Assembly: GCA_015904045.1 (NCBI GenBank)
Contig: JABMDG010000001.1
Coordinates: 29,493-44,206 of the forward strand
Direction: 5' to 3'
Source: Nitrospira sp.
GTDB taxonomy: Bacteria > Nitrospirota > Nitrospiria > Nitrospirales > Nitrospiraceae
DNA length: 14,714 bases
The notes beneath the pieces were generated by a model that was given only the letters and a program-made list of their open reading frames with translations, ran no database searches and was not told the origin of the DNA. This document shows, piece by piece, positions 7,234-14,714 of this stretch. How positions within the stretch are numbered: position 1 is the stretch's first letter; the number at the start of each line of letters is the position of its first letter. Position numbers and translations under genes: made by a program.

Positions 7234-8240
7234 GCCGGCTCCTTATTCGTCGCCTGCGCAACCCGCTCGGCACGAGCAAGCGCCGACTGCAATATCCGCA
7301 CGACCAGCTGGTCGTAATCGATCCCGGCCTGCGCCGCCGCCATCGGCAGCAAGCTTGTTTCCGTCATGCCCGGCACAGTATTGATCTCCAGCACATAGGG
7401 ACGGCCCTTGGGAGTGATTCGAAAATCGACGCGGGCGGCTCCTTCACAGCCCAACACCTGAAACGTCCGGCGGCCCATCTCCCCGATCTGCTTGATGATC
7501 CTGGCCGGCAAGGGCGCCGGGCAGAGATATTGGGTCTTCCCCTTCTGATACTTGGCGGAAAAATCGTAAAATCCGTCCGGCGCGACGATTTCGACAGGCG
7601 GCAGCACGCTCAGCGTACCGTCCGGGCTCCCTAAGATGCCGACCGTCAGTTCATGTCCTGGAATAAAGGCCTCGACCATCGCGTCCGGATCGTACCGATG
7701 CGCCAGCGCCAGCGCCTCTCTCCATTGGCCGGTCCGGCGTACGATCGTGACCCCGATCGTCGAGCCCTGGGAAGCCGGCTTCACCACCACCGGCAATGTC
7801 AGCTTCGCCGTCTTGAGCACCTTCGCCAGCGACGAAGCATGGCCTCGCTGAACCACAGTGCCCGGCGGAACCGGGATCGCATGCGCGGCCAGCAATGTTT
7901 TCGTCACTACCTTGTGCATACCGACTGCGCTCGCCTGTACACCCGACCCCGTATACGGCATGCCGATTGTCTCAAGAAACCCTTGGATCGATCCGTCTTC
8001 GCCGCCCGGCCCATGCAACGCAAGAAAGGCGATGGCAACCTTGTGATCTTTCAAGTCCTGCGACAGACGGTCGGTCACATCGATCGCCACAACGTCGTAG
8101 CCGCAACGACGCAACGACTGGCACACCGCCTGACCGGTGCGAAGAGAGACCTCCCGTTCCGAAGACCGGCCCCCCATCAACACGCCGATCCGTTGGCCAG
8201 TTACCCGTGCTCGCTGTTCCACGGTTTTCTCAGCTCGCAT
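7230..8240 (-). CDS. ddl: D-alanine-D-alanine ligase
   Basis: Cytoplasmic ATP-grasp enzyme that joins two D-Ala for the MurF reaction. Residue numbers here count from the GTG at 8243. The N-terminal part has VLMGGRSSEREVSLRTG (21-37) and ALHGPGGEDGSIQGFLE (75-91). The ATP-grasp part has VVVKPASQGSTIGVTIV (152-168) and the metal-binding EINTVPGMTETSL (286-298). The omega loop FYDFSAKY keeps the tyrosine typical of D-Ala-D-Ala rather than D-Ala-D-lactate ligases. Two starts are possible: GTG at 8243, overlapping the murB stop as GTGA, or ATG at 8240, overlapping as TGATG. I give the ATG (336 residues) as the commoner codon; GGGG lies 8 bases upstream of it. The gene is tightly coupled to murB above and ftsQ below. 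Confidence 0.96.
   Translation of the reverse strand: MRAEKTVEQRARVTGQRIGVLMGGRSSEREVSLRTGQAVCQSLRRCGYDVVAIDVTDRLSQDLKDHKVAIAFLALHGPGGEDGSIQGFLETIGMPYTGSGVQASAVGMHKVVTKTLLAAHAIPVPPGTVVQRGHASSLAKVLKTAKLTLPVVVKPASQGSTIGVTIVRRTGQWREALALAHRYDPDAMVEAFIPGHELTVGILGSPDGTLSVLPPVEIVAPDGFYDFSAKYQKGKTQYLCPAPLPARIIKQIGEMGRRTFQVLGCEGAARVDFRITPKGRPYVLEINTVPGMTETSLLPMAAAQAGIDYDQLVVRILQSALARAERVAQATNKEPA
7239..7244 (-). promoter_or_regulatory. Ribosome binding site of ftsQ inside the ddl 3' end
   Basis: The minus strand reads AAGGAG, 5 bases from the ATG at 7233, inside the last codons of ddl. It fixes the ftsQ start and suggests independent ribosome loading despite the ATGA overlap with ddl. Confidence 0.75.
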
Positions 8241-9181
8241 CACGCCTGCCCCACAATTTTCAGCTCGAGTTCCAATTTCACACCGGTCTTCCTGGCCACC
8301 TGCGCGCGGACTTTTCTAATGAGCGCAAGCACGTCCTTGGCGCTGGCATGGCCCTGGTTCACGATAAAATTGGCGTGCTTCCGTGACACTTCCGCATCGC
8401 CGACATGTGCGCCTTTGAGTCCCGCCGCTTCGACGACCCGACCCGCCGAATCGTTTGGCGGGTTCCTGAACACGCACCCGGCGCTCGGCAATGTGAGTGG
8501 CTGGGTATCCCGTCGATAGCGCAAATAGTCTTTGACGACCTTCTCAATATCCGACCGGACACCCGGCTTGAGCTGGAGCCAGACTCCCGCCACGATTCCG
8601 GCCGGAAGCGCAGCCCGTCGATAATCGAAAATAAGATCCCGTGCGGGGCAATCGAGGACCGTGCCGGTCGGAGTCACGATGCGCACCGCCTTCACTGAAT
8701 CTTTCATCTCTCCCAGCCTGGTGCCGGCGTTCATCACCACGCACCCCGCCACAGTCCCTGGAATACCCGCCGCCCATTCCAGCCCTGCCAGTGACCGGCG
8801 GATGGCATAGCTGATGAGGGTTGGCATTCCGACACCACCTTCAGCATAGAGCACCGCCCCCGGCTCTTCCTTGATGGACCGCAGCCGTGCCAGGCTGACC
8901 ACCACCCCTCGGATGCCCTTGTCACGGACGAGAAGATTCGTGCCTCCCAGCACGAACATCGGAAGTTTCTGCGCAGAGGCCTGTGCAACCAATTGAACGA
9001 GGTCCTCCGCATCGGCCGGCTCCACCAGCACATCGGCGGGACCGCCGATTTTGAACGACGTGTATTCTGCAAGCGGCGCTTGGAAGCGAACTGCCCCCCT
9101 GAGACCGACCATTGCCTCCCGCATTCTGCGCCGAACCGTCGCGCCACTTTTTTCCGCATCTCTCGTTCTACGACCACGCAT
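8240..9181 (-). CDS. murB: UDP-N-acetylenolpyruvoylglucosamine reductase MurB
   Basis: FAD-dependent reductase that uses NADPH to turn UDP-GlcNAc-enolpyruvate into UDP-MurNAc, the second committed step of precursor synthesis. FAD-binding motifs are YTSFKIGGPADVLVEP (40-55), VLGGTNLLV (77-85) and AGIPGTVAGCVVMNAG (138-153). The catalytic-loop motif reads PSAGCVFRNPP (232-242), with Cys236 where the E. coli enzyme has its proton-donor Ser. The C-terminal LELELKIVG supplies the conserved glutamate. The ATG at 9181 is 3 bases after the murC stop but has no clear Shine-Dalgarno, and the first 24 residues are basic and unlike the family. ATG 9124 or ATG 9112 (MVGLRGAVRF) are alternatives, so the N-terminus is uncertain. 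The function is not in doubt. Confidence 0.94.
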   Translation of the reverse strand: MRGRRTRDAEKSGATVRRRMREAMVGLRGAVRFQAPLAEYTSFKIGGPADVLVEPADAEDLVQLVAQASAQKLPMFVLGGTNLLVRDKGIRGVVVSLARLRSIKEEPGAVLYAEGGVGMPTLISYAIRRSLAGLEWAAGIPGTVAGCVVMNAGTRLGEMKDSVKAVRIVTPTGTVLDCPARDLIFDYRRAALPAGIVAGVWLQLKPGVRSDIEKVVKDYLRYRRDTQPLTLPSAGCVFRNPPNDSAGRVVEAAGLKGAHVGDAEVSRKHANFIVNQGHASAKDVLALIRKVRAQVARKTGVKLELELKIVGQA

Positions 9182-9184
9182 TGG

Positions 9185-10579
9185 TTACGAAGACGGCGCG
9201 AGCCGCGCCAGAATCCCGTTCCCTGCCTTCCAGATATCCCCTGCGCCCAATGTGAGCACCAGATCGCCGGGTTTTAGATGCGGCAGGACCTGATCCGGCA
9301 TCGTTTCCTTCTGCTCAATAAACGTGACCGCCGGATGGCCGGCTGCTTTGATCGTCTCGACGAGCTTGGCACCCGACACGCCTGGTATTGGTGGCTCTCC
9401 CGCGGCGTAGACTTCCGTTACGAATAGGTGATCGGCTTGATCGAAGGCATGGGCAAAGTCGTCGATGCAATCCCTGGTGCGGGTATAGCGATGGGGCTGG
9501 AAGAGAACGACCAATCGCCGTTCCCAACCCTGCTTGGCGGCCGCCAGCGTCGCTTTGACTTCCGTCGGGTGATGGCCATAGTCGTCGACGACCATGATGC
9601 CGCCGGCTTCGCCGCGGAGATGGAATCGCCGTTCAACGCCGGTGAAGGCGGCCAAACCCTTACGGATGAGATCCACGGGAATCTCCAGCTCGATTCCGAT
9701 CGCGATCGCCACCAGTGCGTTCGAGACATTGTGAACGCCCGGGACAGTAAGCCGAAACGGGCCGAGGTTTTTCCCCCGGAAATAGGCGCGGAATTCCGCG
9801 CCCCATTGTCTGAGGCTGATATCCGTCGCCTTGAAATCCGGCACCACCCCGCCCCGTTCATGAAGCCCGTAAGTCTGGTAGCGCTTGACGATCTTCGGAA
9901 ACAGCGCGCTGAGCCGCTCGTCGTCGGCACACAACACCGCTAAGCCGTAAAACGGAATCTTGTTGATGAATTCCAGGAAGCTGTCGTTTATGCGCTCCAT
10001 CGATCCGTAATGATCGAGGTGTTCACGATCCAAGTTCGTCACCGCCACGACCGTCGGCGATAGGCGGAGAAACGAGCCGTCGCTCTCATCCGCTTCCGCC
10101 ACTAACAGATCGCCCCGTCCGAGCCGCGCATGGCTACCCAGGGCGTTGACTTTTCCGCCGATCACCATCGTCGGATCGAGTCCGCCCTGCGCCAGCACAT
10201 TCGCGACCATCGAGGTTGTCGTCGTCTTGCCGTGCGCCCCTGCGATCGCCACACCGAACTTGAGCCGCATCAATTCTGCGAGCATCTCGGCCCGCGGGAT
10301 CACCGGAATTTGCTTGACCTTCGCAGCCACCACCTCGGGGTTCGTCGCCGCCACGGCAGAGGAGATCACGACCACCTGCGCCTCGCCGACGTTCGACTCC
10401 TGGTGGCCCATGAAAATCTTCCCACCGAGCTCCTCGAGCCGTCTGGTGGTTTCCGATGCCTGCAAATCCGAGCCGGTCACCTTATATCCCATCGTCAAGA
10501 GTACCTCGGCGATCCCACTCATACCGGCGCCGCCGATGCCAACCAGATGAATGTGCTGGGTCTTGCGAAACATCCCCAT
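9185..10579 (-). CDS. murC: UDP-N-acetylmuramate-L-alanine ligase MurC
   Basis: ATP-dependent cytoplasmic ligase that adds L-Ala to UDP-MurNAc. The 464 residues contain HLVGIGGAGMSGIAEVL (11-27), the ATP-binding AGAHGKTTTTSM (113-124), EADESDGS (162-169), TNLDREHLDHYGS (181-193), the domain 3 motif VVDDYGHHPTEV (330-341), FQPHRYTRTRD (360-370) and the end LTLGAGDIWKAG. The start at 10579 (MGMFRKTQHIHL) is chosen because AAGGAG lies 8 bases upstream and the protein then begins like other MurC proteins. The frame is open to an ATG at 10678, but that would overlap murG by 38 bases and add non-family residues. It follows murG after 61 bases and precedes murB by 3. Confidence 0.97.
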   Translation of the reverse strand: MGMFRKTQHIHLVGIGGAGMSGIAEVLLTMGYKVTGSDLQASETTRRLEELGGKIFMGHQESNVGEAQVVVISSAVAATNPEVVAAKVKQIPVIPRAEMLAELMRLKFGVAIAGAHGKTTTTSMVANVLAQGGLDPTMVIGGKVNALGSHARLGRGDLLVAEADESDGSFLRLSPTVVAVTNLDREHLDHYGSMERINDSFLEFINKIPFYGLAVLCADDERLSALFPKIVKRYQTYGLHERGGVVPDFKATDISLRQWGAEFRAYFRGKNLGPFRLTVPGVHNVSNALVAIAIGIELEIPVDLIRKGLAAFTGVERRFHLRGEAGGIMVVDDYGHHPTEVKATLAAAKQGWERRLVVLFQPHRYTRTRDCIDDFAHAFDQADHLFVTEVYAAGEPPIPGVSGAKLVETIKAAGHPAVTFIEQKETMPDQVLPHLKPGDLVLTLGAGDIWKAGNGILARLAPSS

Positions 10580-10587
10580 GCGCGTTA

Positions 10588-10593
10588 CTCCTT
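10588..10593 (-). promoter_or_regulatory. Ribosome binding site of murC
   Basis: The minus strand reads AAGGAG 8 bases before the ATG at 10579. It decides against the longer reading from 10678. The 61-base murG-murC gap contains no other signal that I recognise. Confidence 0.75.
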
Positions 10594-10640
10594 GTCGTCC
10601 ATACGATGCTCGCTGCCCCTCTCCTCGTTCGGGGACTGCA

Positions 10641-11768
10641 TTAGGCGCCTGCCGCTCCAATAGACTTGTCGCCGTCATATGTCACCCCCATCAGTGCATA
10701 ACATTCGCGGACGATCGCCTCACCAGCATCGATACGCCGCATCGCCCGGCTCTTGTCGCTCATCGTTTGAAGCCGTGAGGTGTCCTGCACAATCGCGCTG
10801 ATCGACTCGCTCAGTGTCGAACCGGTCAGATCTGCTTGAGGCAAGACGATCGCGCCGCCCGCCGCTTCCATGGCTCGTGCGTTTTTCATCTGGTGGTCGT
10901 AAATTGCCGTCGGCAGCGGAATCAGGATCGCCGGCTTTCCACAGGCCGTCAGTTCCGCGATCGTCATGGCACCGGCACGCGCCACCACGAGATCGGCCGT
11001 GCGCAAGACTGTCGGCATGTCATACAAGAACGGTGTGACCGCGGCCTGTACACCCAGCTTCGCATAGGCCTCCTGCACCCGCCGATAATCCGCCTCACCC
11101 GTTTGATGGGTGATCACCAAGTTGGGCACTCGGGCCGTCAGAGAGGCCAACGCATCCAGCACCGCACTGTTGATCGCTTTCGCCCCCTGGCTGCCGCCGA
11201 AAATCAAGAGGTGAAGGCGAGATCCGGCCGGGGACGATGTCTTGCTCGATCCGGATGGCGCCAAAAACTCCTGCCGAACCGGCGTGCCGACCATACGGAC
11301 CTTGCTCCGGTCGAATGAATCCCCCGCCGATTCAAACGCCAGAAAAATCCGTTGCGCGAATGGCGCGATCGCTTTATTCGCCATACCCGGATAGGCGTTC
11401 GGTTCCAGAATCACTCGCGGGATCCCTCGTATCGCTGCGGCAGCCAGCATGGTCGGACTCGTATAGCCCCCCACCCCGATCACCAGATCCGCCCGGCGCC
11501 TGCGGAGAATCCCGAGCGACTGCCAGAGCCCCACCGGCACGGCAAGCAATCCTTGCAGCACGGACATAAACCCCTTCCCCATAACTGGCTTTGCCGTAAT
11601 GAACAGCAATTCGAACCCTTCATGGGCAAGCACCTTCGACTCAATCCCGCGTTCCGTTCCGACAAACAGGATCTTACTGGAGGAATCCCGTCGTAGAAAT
11701 TCCCGCGCCAGCGCCACAGCCGGATAGAGGTGGCCTCCGGTCCCTCCTGCGGCAATCACGACCGTCAT
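10641..11768 (-). CDS. murG: MurG, lipid II-forming GlcNAc transferase
   Basis: GT28 glycosyltransferase on the cytoplasmic face of the membrane. It moves GlcNAc from UDP-GlcNAc to lipid I, giving lipid II. In the 375 residues, the N-domain glycine-rich loop is AAGGTGGHLYPAVALA (6-21). GVGGYTSPTML (98-108), ILEPNAYPGMANK (120-132), the second glycine loop FGGSQGAKAIN (190-200) and the UDP-GlcNAc-binding ARAGAMTIAEL (263-273) with PLPTAIYDHQMKNA (284-297) follow. The ATG at 11768 overlaps the ftsW stop as ATGA, so translation is probably coupled. The reading frame stays open far upstream through ftsW, but only the part from MTVVIAAGG onward is MurG-like. E. coli MurG has 355 residues, so the length is normal. 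Confidence 0.97.
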   Translation of the reverse strand: MTVVIAAGGTGGHLYPAVALAREFLRRDSSSKILFVGTERGIESKVLAHEGFELLFITAKPVMGKGFMSVLQGLLAVPVGLWQSLGILRRRRADLVIGVGGYTSPTMLAAAAIRGIPRVILEPNAYPGMANKAIAPFAQRIFLAFESAGDSFDRSKVRMVGTPVRQEFLAPSGSSKTSSPAGSRLHLLIFGGSQGAKAINSAVLDALASLTARVPNLVITHQTGEADYRRVQEAYAKLGVQAAVTPFLYDMPTVLRTADLVVARAGAMTIAELTACGKPAILIPLPTAIYDHQMKNARAMEAAGGAIVLPQADLTGSTLSESISAIVQDTSRLQTMSDKSRAMRRIDAGEAIVRECYALMGVTYDGDKSIGAAGA

Positions 11769-12967
11769 CGGCGACCCGACCCACCGCGGCCGCCTCGCCC
11801 TGATTCTTCCCGTCCTGACTGCCGGTCTCGCGAGATGTTCAGCAAGATCCCTACCCCCACCATGCATGTGACCAGTGAAGACCCGCCGTAACTGACGAAG
11901 GGCAAAGTCAGTCCTTTGGTCGGCACGAGCCCCGTCACCACGGAAGCGTTGATCAGTGCCTGAACCCCGATGAGCAGGGTGATCCCCATGCCGAGGTACC
12001 GTCCGAACGGCATCCGCGCCCGCGCGGCAACCTGAAATCCCCGGACCACGAACAAGGCGAAGAGCAAGATGATAGTCCCCGTCCCGACCAGTCCCAGCTC
12101 TTCTCCTACCAACGCCAACACGAAGTCGGTGTGGGCCTCCGGCAAGAAGAAGAGTTTCTGTTTGCCCTCGCCTAACCCCACTCCAAATGGTCCACCGCTG
12201 CCGAACGCCAGAAAGGATTGCGTGATCTGAAACCCCGCATCCGAGGCGTCCTTCCACGGAGCCAGGAACGTCATCAGACGCTCGCGCCGATACTTGGAAC
12301 TGAGGACCAGCGCCAATACGACCGGTGCGGCACAGAGGCCCAGGGATACGAGATGAGAGATGCGTGCCCCCCCCAGGAACAAAAGACTGATCGCGACCGA
12401 GCCCATCACCACCACAGTTCCCAGGTCTCGCTCCAAGAGCACAAACCCTCCGAGCACCCCGGTTACAAGCAGTGGCGGTACCAGGCCGCCCAGGAAGTTC
12501 GTAATCCGGTCCTCCTTCTTTGCCAAAAAGGCCGCCAGATAGATCACGGCGATCAGTTTTGCCAGTTCGGCCGGCTGGATCGAAATCGGCCCCAAACGAA
12601 GCCAGCGTCTGGCCCCATTCGCCACCACCCCGAACGACGGCACCAACACCAGGACGAGCAAGATGACCATGAGGCCGAGCAGGGGAATCGCTAACCGCTT
12701 CCACCAGATGTAGTCGATTCGGGACACCAGATGCAGCAGCACGAGCCCAACCGTGAGCCATATGAGTTGCCGCTTGAGAAAAAAGCCTGGGTCGTGGAAT
12801 CGATTGCCCGCCACAACGGCGCTTGCACTGAACACCATCACCAGGCCGATGAGCGCCAGGATAACCGTGATACCCAGCAGAGTATGATCCATCGCCACCC
12901 GTTTCGGCGGACGCGGGCTGGACGGCGTCCACGGCAACGTCAACGTTCCGGCCGATCTCTGTGACAT
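11765..12967 (-). CDS. ftsW: Septal peptidoglycan polymerase FtsW (complete copy)
   Basis: SEDS-family glycosyltransferase of the divisome; 400 residues with about ten membrane segments. Landmarks are MVFSASAVVAGNRF, GARRWLRLGPISIQPAE, the large extracellular loop motif PEAHTDF followed by VGEELG, and PTKGLTLPFVSYGGSS near the C-terminus. The last 20 or so residues are a Gly/Arg/Ser-rich cytoplasmic tail. The ATG at 12967 has GAGG 7 bases upstream. Residue 180 is Arg (codon CGA, 12430-12428) in the motif ERDLGT, whereas the second copy in this window and E. coli FtsW have Pro before the Asp. Position 266 or so reads GGPFGVGLGEG against GGLLGVGLGEG in the second copy. The gene lies 78 bases after murD and overlaps murG by 4. 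Confidence 0.96.
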   Translation of the reverse strand: MSQRSAGTLTLPWTPSSPRPPKRVAMDHTLLGITVILALIGLVMVFSASAVVAGNRFHDPGFFLKRQLIWLTVGLVLLHLVSRIDYIWWKRLAIPLLGLMVILLVLVLVPSFGVVANGARRWLRLGPISIQPAELAKLIAVIYLAAFLAKKEDRITNFLGGLVPPLLVTGVLGGFVLLERDLGTVVVMGSVAISLLFLGGARISHLVSLGLCAAPVVLALVLSSKYRRERLMTFLAPWKDASDAGFQITQSFLAFGSGGPFGVGLGEGKQKLFFLPEAHTDFVLALVGEELGLVGTGTIILLFALFVVRGFQVAARARMPFGRYLGMGITLLIGVQALINASVVTGLVPTKGLTLPFVSYGGSSLVTCMVGVGILLNISRDRQSGREESGRGGRGGSGRR

Positions 12968-13045
12968 TTACCATCCTCAATTCGTCAAATCCGTCTGGCA
13001 TCGGCCCTCACAGCAAGACGATGTCCGCGCCGACGGGGCACATCG

Positions 13046-14452
13046 TCAGGGCAAGCCGTTGACGAGCGCCTTGAACTGGCGCCCCCGGTCTTGATAATCA
13101 GCGAACATATCGAAGCTCGCGCACGCCGGCGACATGAGCACGACCTCGCCCGCCGCCGCTCCGGCGGCGGCCAGCTCGACCGCCTCGCGCAACGTCCCGG
13201 CCCGGTCGATCGCCTGATAACCCGTCACCGCCTCAGCGATCAGTGGCGCGGCTTCGCCGATCAATACCAGCCGTTTGACCCGCTGGCGAATGGCGGGAGC
13301 GAGCCGCGAAAAATCTCCCCCCTTGTCGCGCCCTCCGGCGATGAGCCAAATCGGTTGGTCGATGCTCTCCAATGCCTTCAGGGTGGCATCCACGTTGGTG
13401 CCCTTCGAATCGTTGACAAATCGCACACCGCGCCGATCCCGGACGATTTCCAGCGCATGTTCCAATCCCGGGAACTCACTGAGCACAGCTCGAATCGCGT
13501 CGAGCGGACAACCGCTCAACAAGGCATAGGTCGCAGCCGCCATCGCGTTCTCGATGTTGTGATGGCCGATGATCTTGATCTCGCCGCGCCGGCACACGTC
13601 CTGGAGTTTCCCGGTGACGGTTGTCATGATCCGATCACCATCAAGATAGGTTCCGCCGGCGACATCGGGCGGCAGCGGCGGCGTCCTTGTAAAGCCAAGG
13701 ACCCGGGCCTTCACATACCGTCTGAGCGCCGCCACCCGCGCATCGTCCAGATTAAAAAGGGCGTAATCGGATGCGGTCTGATTGTCGAAGATCCGTTGTT
13801 TGGCCGCGATATATTCGTCGATCGAGTCATACCGATCCTGATGGTCCACGGTGACATTGAGAATCGCGGCAATCCACGGATGGAACCGCTCCACCGTCTC
13901 GAGCTGAAAGCTGGACACTTCGACGACCAGCAGATCGAATGGATCGGGGCGTCCCGCTCGGGCCGCGTGCAGCACCTGCCCGGCCGCTTCACTGAGCGCC
14001 GTACCCAGATTCCCGCCCACGAATACACGCTTGCCGCTGCGCTGCAACATCTTGCCGATCAACGTCACCGTGGTACTCTTCCCGTTCGTACCGGTCACCG
14101 CCAGAATCGGCGCAGTGAGAAATCGCGACGCAAGCTCCAGCTCGCTTAGCACCTTCACCCCTCGACGGCGGACGCGCTCCAGTGCATCCATTCGATACGG
14201 GACCCCCGGACTGATAACCACGAGATCGGCGGTCTCCAACGCCGACTCATAGCCGCCGCCAAGACTCACCGTCACACGGGACCGGTCCAGCTGCTCAAGT
14301 ATGTGACCTAATTCCGATGGGTCCTTCTTGTCGGCCACCGTGACCTGCGCGCCCGCTGCCTGCAGCAGACGAGTCGCCGCCACGCCACTCCGTGCGAGTC
14401 CCATCACTGTGACCTTGCTTCCTGCCAGTTCCATTGTCTCCGCACTCACCAT
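13046..14452 (-). CDS. murD: UDP-N-acetylmuramoyl-L-alanine-D-glutamate ligase MurD
   Basis: Cytoplasmic Mur ligase that adds D-Glu to UDP-MurNAc-L-Ala with ATP. The 468 residues have an N-terminal UDP-binding domain with [13 protein letters not shown] (14-26), the ATP-binding [11 protein letters not shown] (118-128) and VEVSSFQLE (177-185). The central VTVDHQDRY (200-208) is followed by IAAKQRIF, with Lys218 at the position carbamylated in other Mur ligases. The C-terminal domain carries NDSKGTN (347-353), GGRDKGGDF (373-381) and [10 protein letters not shown] (441-450). The ATG at 14452 lies 4 bases after the mraY stop but has no clear ribosome binding site. ATG 14434 ([12 protein letters not shown]) has GGAG 3 bases upstream and fits the family N-terminus slightly better. 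Codons 281-468 are duplicated, in diverged form, at 1018-1592. Confidence 0.97.
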   Translation of the reverse strand: MVSAETMELAGSKVTVMGLARSGVAATRLLQAAGAQVTVADKKDPSELGHILEQLDRSRVTVSLGGGYESALETADLVVISPGVPYRMDALERVRRRGVKVLSELELASRFLTAPILAVTGTNGKSTTVTLIGKMLQRSGKRVFVGGNLGTALSEAAGQVLHAARAGRPDPFDLLVVEVSSFQLETVERFHPWIAAILNVTVDHQDRYDSIDEYIAAKQRIFDNQTASDYALFNLDDARVAALRRYVKARVLGFTRTPPLPPDVAGGTYLDGDRIMTTVTGKLQDVCRRGEIKIIGHHNIENAMAAATYALLSGCPLDAIRAVLSEFPGLEHALEIVRDRRGVRFVNDSKGTNVDATLKALESIDQPIWLIAGGRDKGGDFSRLAPAIRQRVKRLVLIGEAAPLIAEAVTGYQAIDRAGTLREAVELAAAGAAAGEVVLMSPACASFDMFADYQDRGRQFKALVNGLP

Positions 14453-14456
14453 GGCA

Positions 14457-14714
14457 TCACCGCAACTTGAGCGTGCTGAGGCTGAGCAGCGCCAGCAGAA
14501 TCGCGATAATCCACAAACGCACCACCACCTTGGGCTCTTCCCAGCCCTTCATTTCGAAATGGTGGTGAATCGGCGCCATCAAGAAGATGCGTTTCCCCCT
14601 CGACTTGAACGACAGGACCTGAAAAATGACCGAGACCGCTTCTATTACGAACACCCCACCGACCATAAGCAGCAACAGTTCATGCTTACTGATGACTGCC
14701 ACCGTTCCTAACGC
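14457..14714 (-). CDS. mraY: MraY C-terminal end (5' part outside window)
   Basis: Last 85 codons of phospho-N-acetylmuramoyl-pentapeptide transferase, the integral membrane enzyme that forms lipid I on undecaprenyl phosphate. The visible residues begin [16 protein letters not shown], continue through a membrane segment to [12 protein letters not shown], and contain the conserved [13 protein letters not shown] active-site region. They end in a final membrane helix and STLKLR before TGA. Alignment to the E. coli MraY C-terminus is straightforward. The frame is open to the window edge, so the gene is cut only by the boundary. It is followed by murD after 4 bases. Confidence 0.96.
   Translation of the reverse strand, partial: ALGTVAVISKHELLLLMVGGVFVIEAVSVIFQVLSFKSRGKRIFLMAPIHHHFEMKGWEEPKVVVRLWIIAILLALLSLSTLKLR

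Noticed and set aside
11769..13001. The murG reading frame stays open for about 411 codons upstream, through all of ftsW
   Set aside because: The extra part is Gly/Arg-rich, resembles no family, and overlaps a secure ftsW in another frame. Long shadow frames are expected in GC-rich DNA. MurG starts at the ATG of 11768.
13091..14149. A 352-codon plus-strand frame antisense to murD
   Set aside because: It lies entirely opposite a strongly conserved gene, shows no recognisable motif, and the protein has the composition of a complement-strand shadow.
1..14714. Search for a defence, CRISPR, mobile or other novel system
   Set aside because: No repeat-spacer array, transposase, integrase, tRNA or unknown gene cassette is visible. 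All supported genes are conserved cell wall, division or metabolic genes; the only anomaly is the proC/murD junction and the second murD-ftsW block.

Overview
The window is a bacterial division and cell wall (dcw) cluster. Every supported gene is on the minus strand, so transcription runs from high to low coordinates. The DNA is GC-rich (about 60% by eye). The order is mraY, murD, ftsW, murG, murC, murB, ddl, ftsQ, ftsA, ftsZ, then pgeF, yggS and proC. This, with the protein sequences, suggests a Gram-negative-type lineage such as Nitrospirota (Nitrospira-like) or one of the former deltaproteobacterial groups. That placement is inference; no marker here proves it.

Right part (14714 to 5135): the C-terminal end of MraY, then complete MurD, FtsW, MurG, MurC, MurB, Ddl, FtsQ and FtsA. 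Most genes overlap by a few bases or lie within a few bases of each other, so this is very probably one long transcript. MurC, MurB, MurD and Ddl act in cytoplasmic precursor synthesis. MraY and MurG make lipid I and lipid II at the membrane. FtsW polymerises glycan at the septum. FtsQ and FtsA, with FtsZ, assemble the divisome.

Middle part (5076 to 2283): ftsZ with its own strong ribosome binding site, then pgeF (a laccase-domain protein linked to peptidoglycan editing) and yggS (PLP homeostasis).

Left part (2290 to 1): this is the unusual region. proC begins normally but loses its reading sense after codon 233. At about 1586-1594 the sequence switches to the 3' 40% of a second murD, followed by a second ftsW that runs off the window. 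This second murD-ftsW block has the same gene order as the intact block at 11985-13612 but is clearly diverged: about 88% (MurD) and 84% (FtsW) protein identity by hand count. In a 95-base stretch I compared, all 13 nucleotide differences are synonymous. The fragment was therefore under selection as part of an intact gene until recently. The geometry matches a tandem duplication joint, but the divergence argues for a recent join to DNA from a related genome. That could be a real recombination or transfer event, or an assembly chimera; the sequence alone cannot decide.

There is no gene-free stretch longer than about 100 bases. I saw no RNA gene, CRISPR array, insertion sequence or novel defence-like system.
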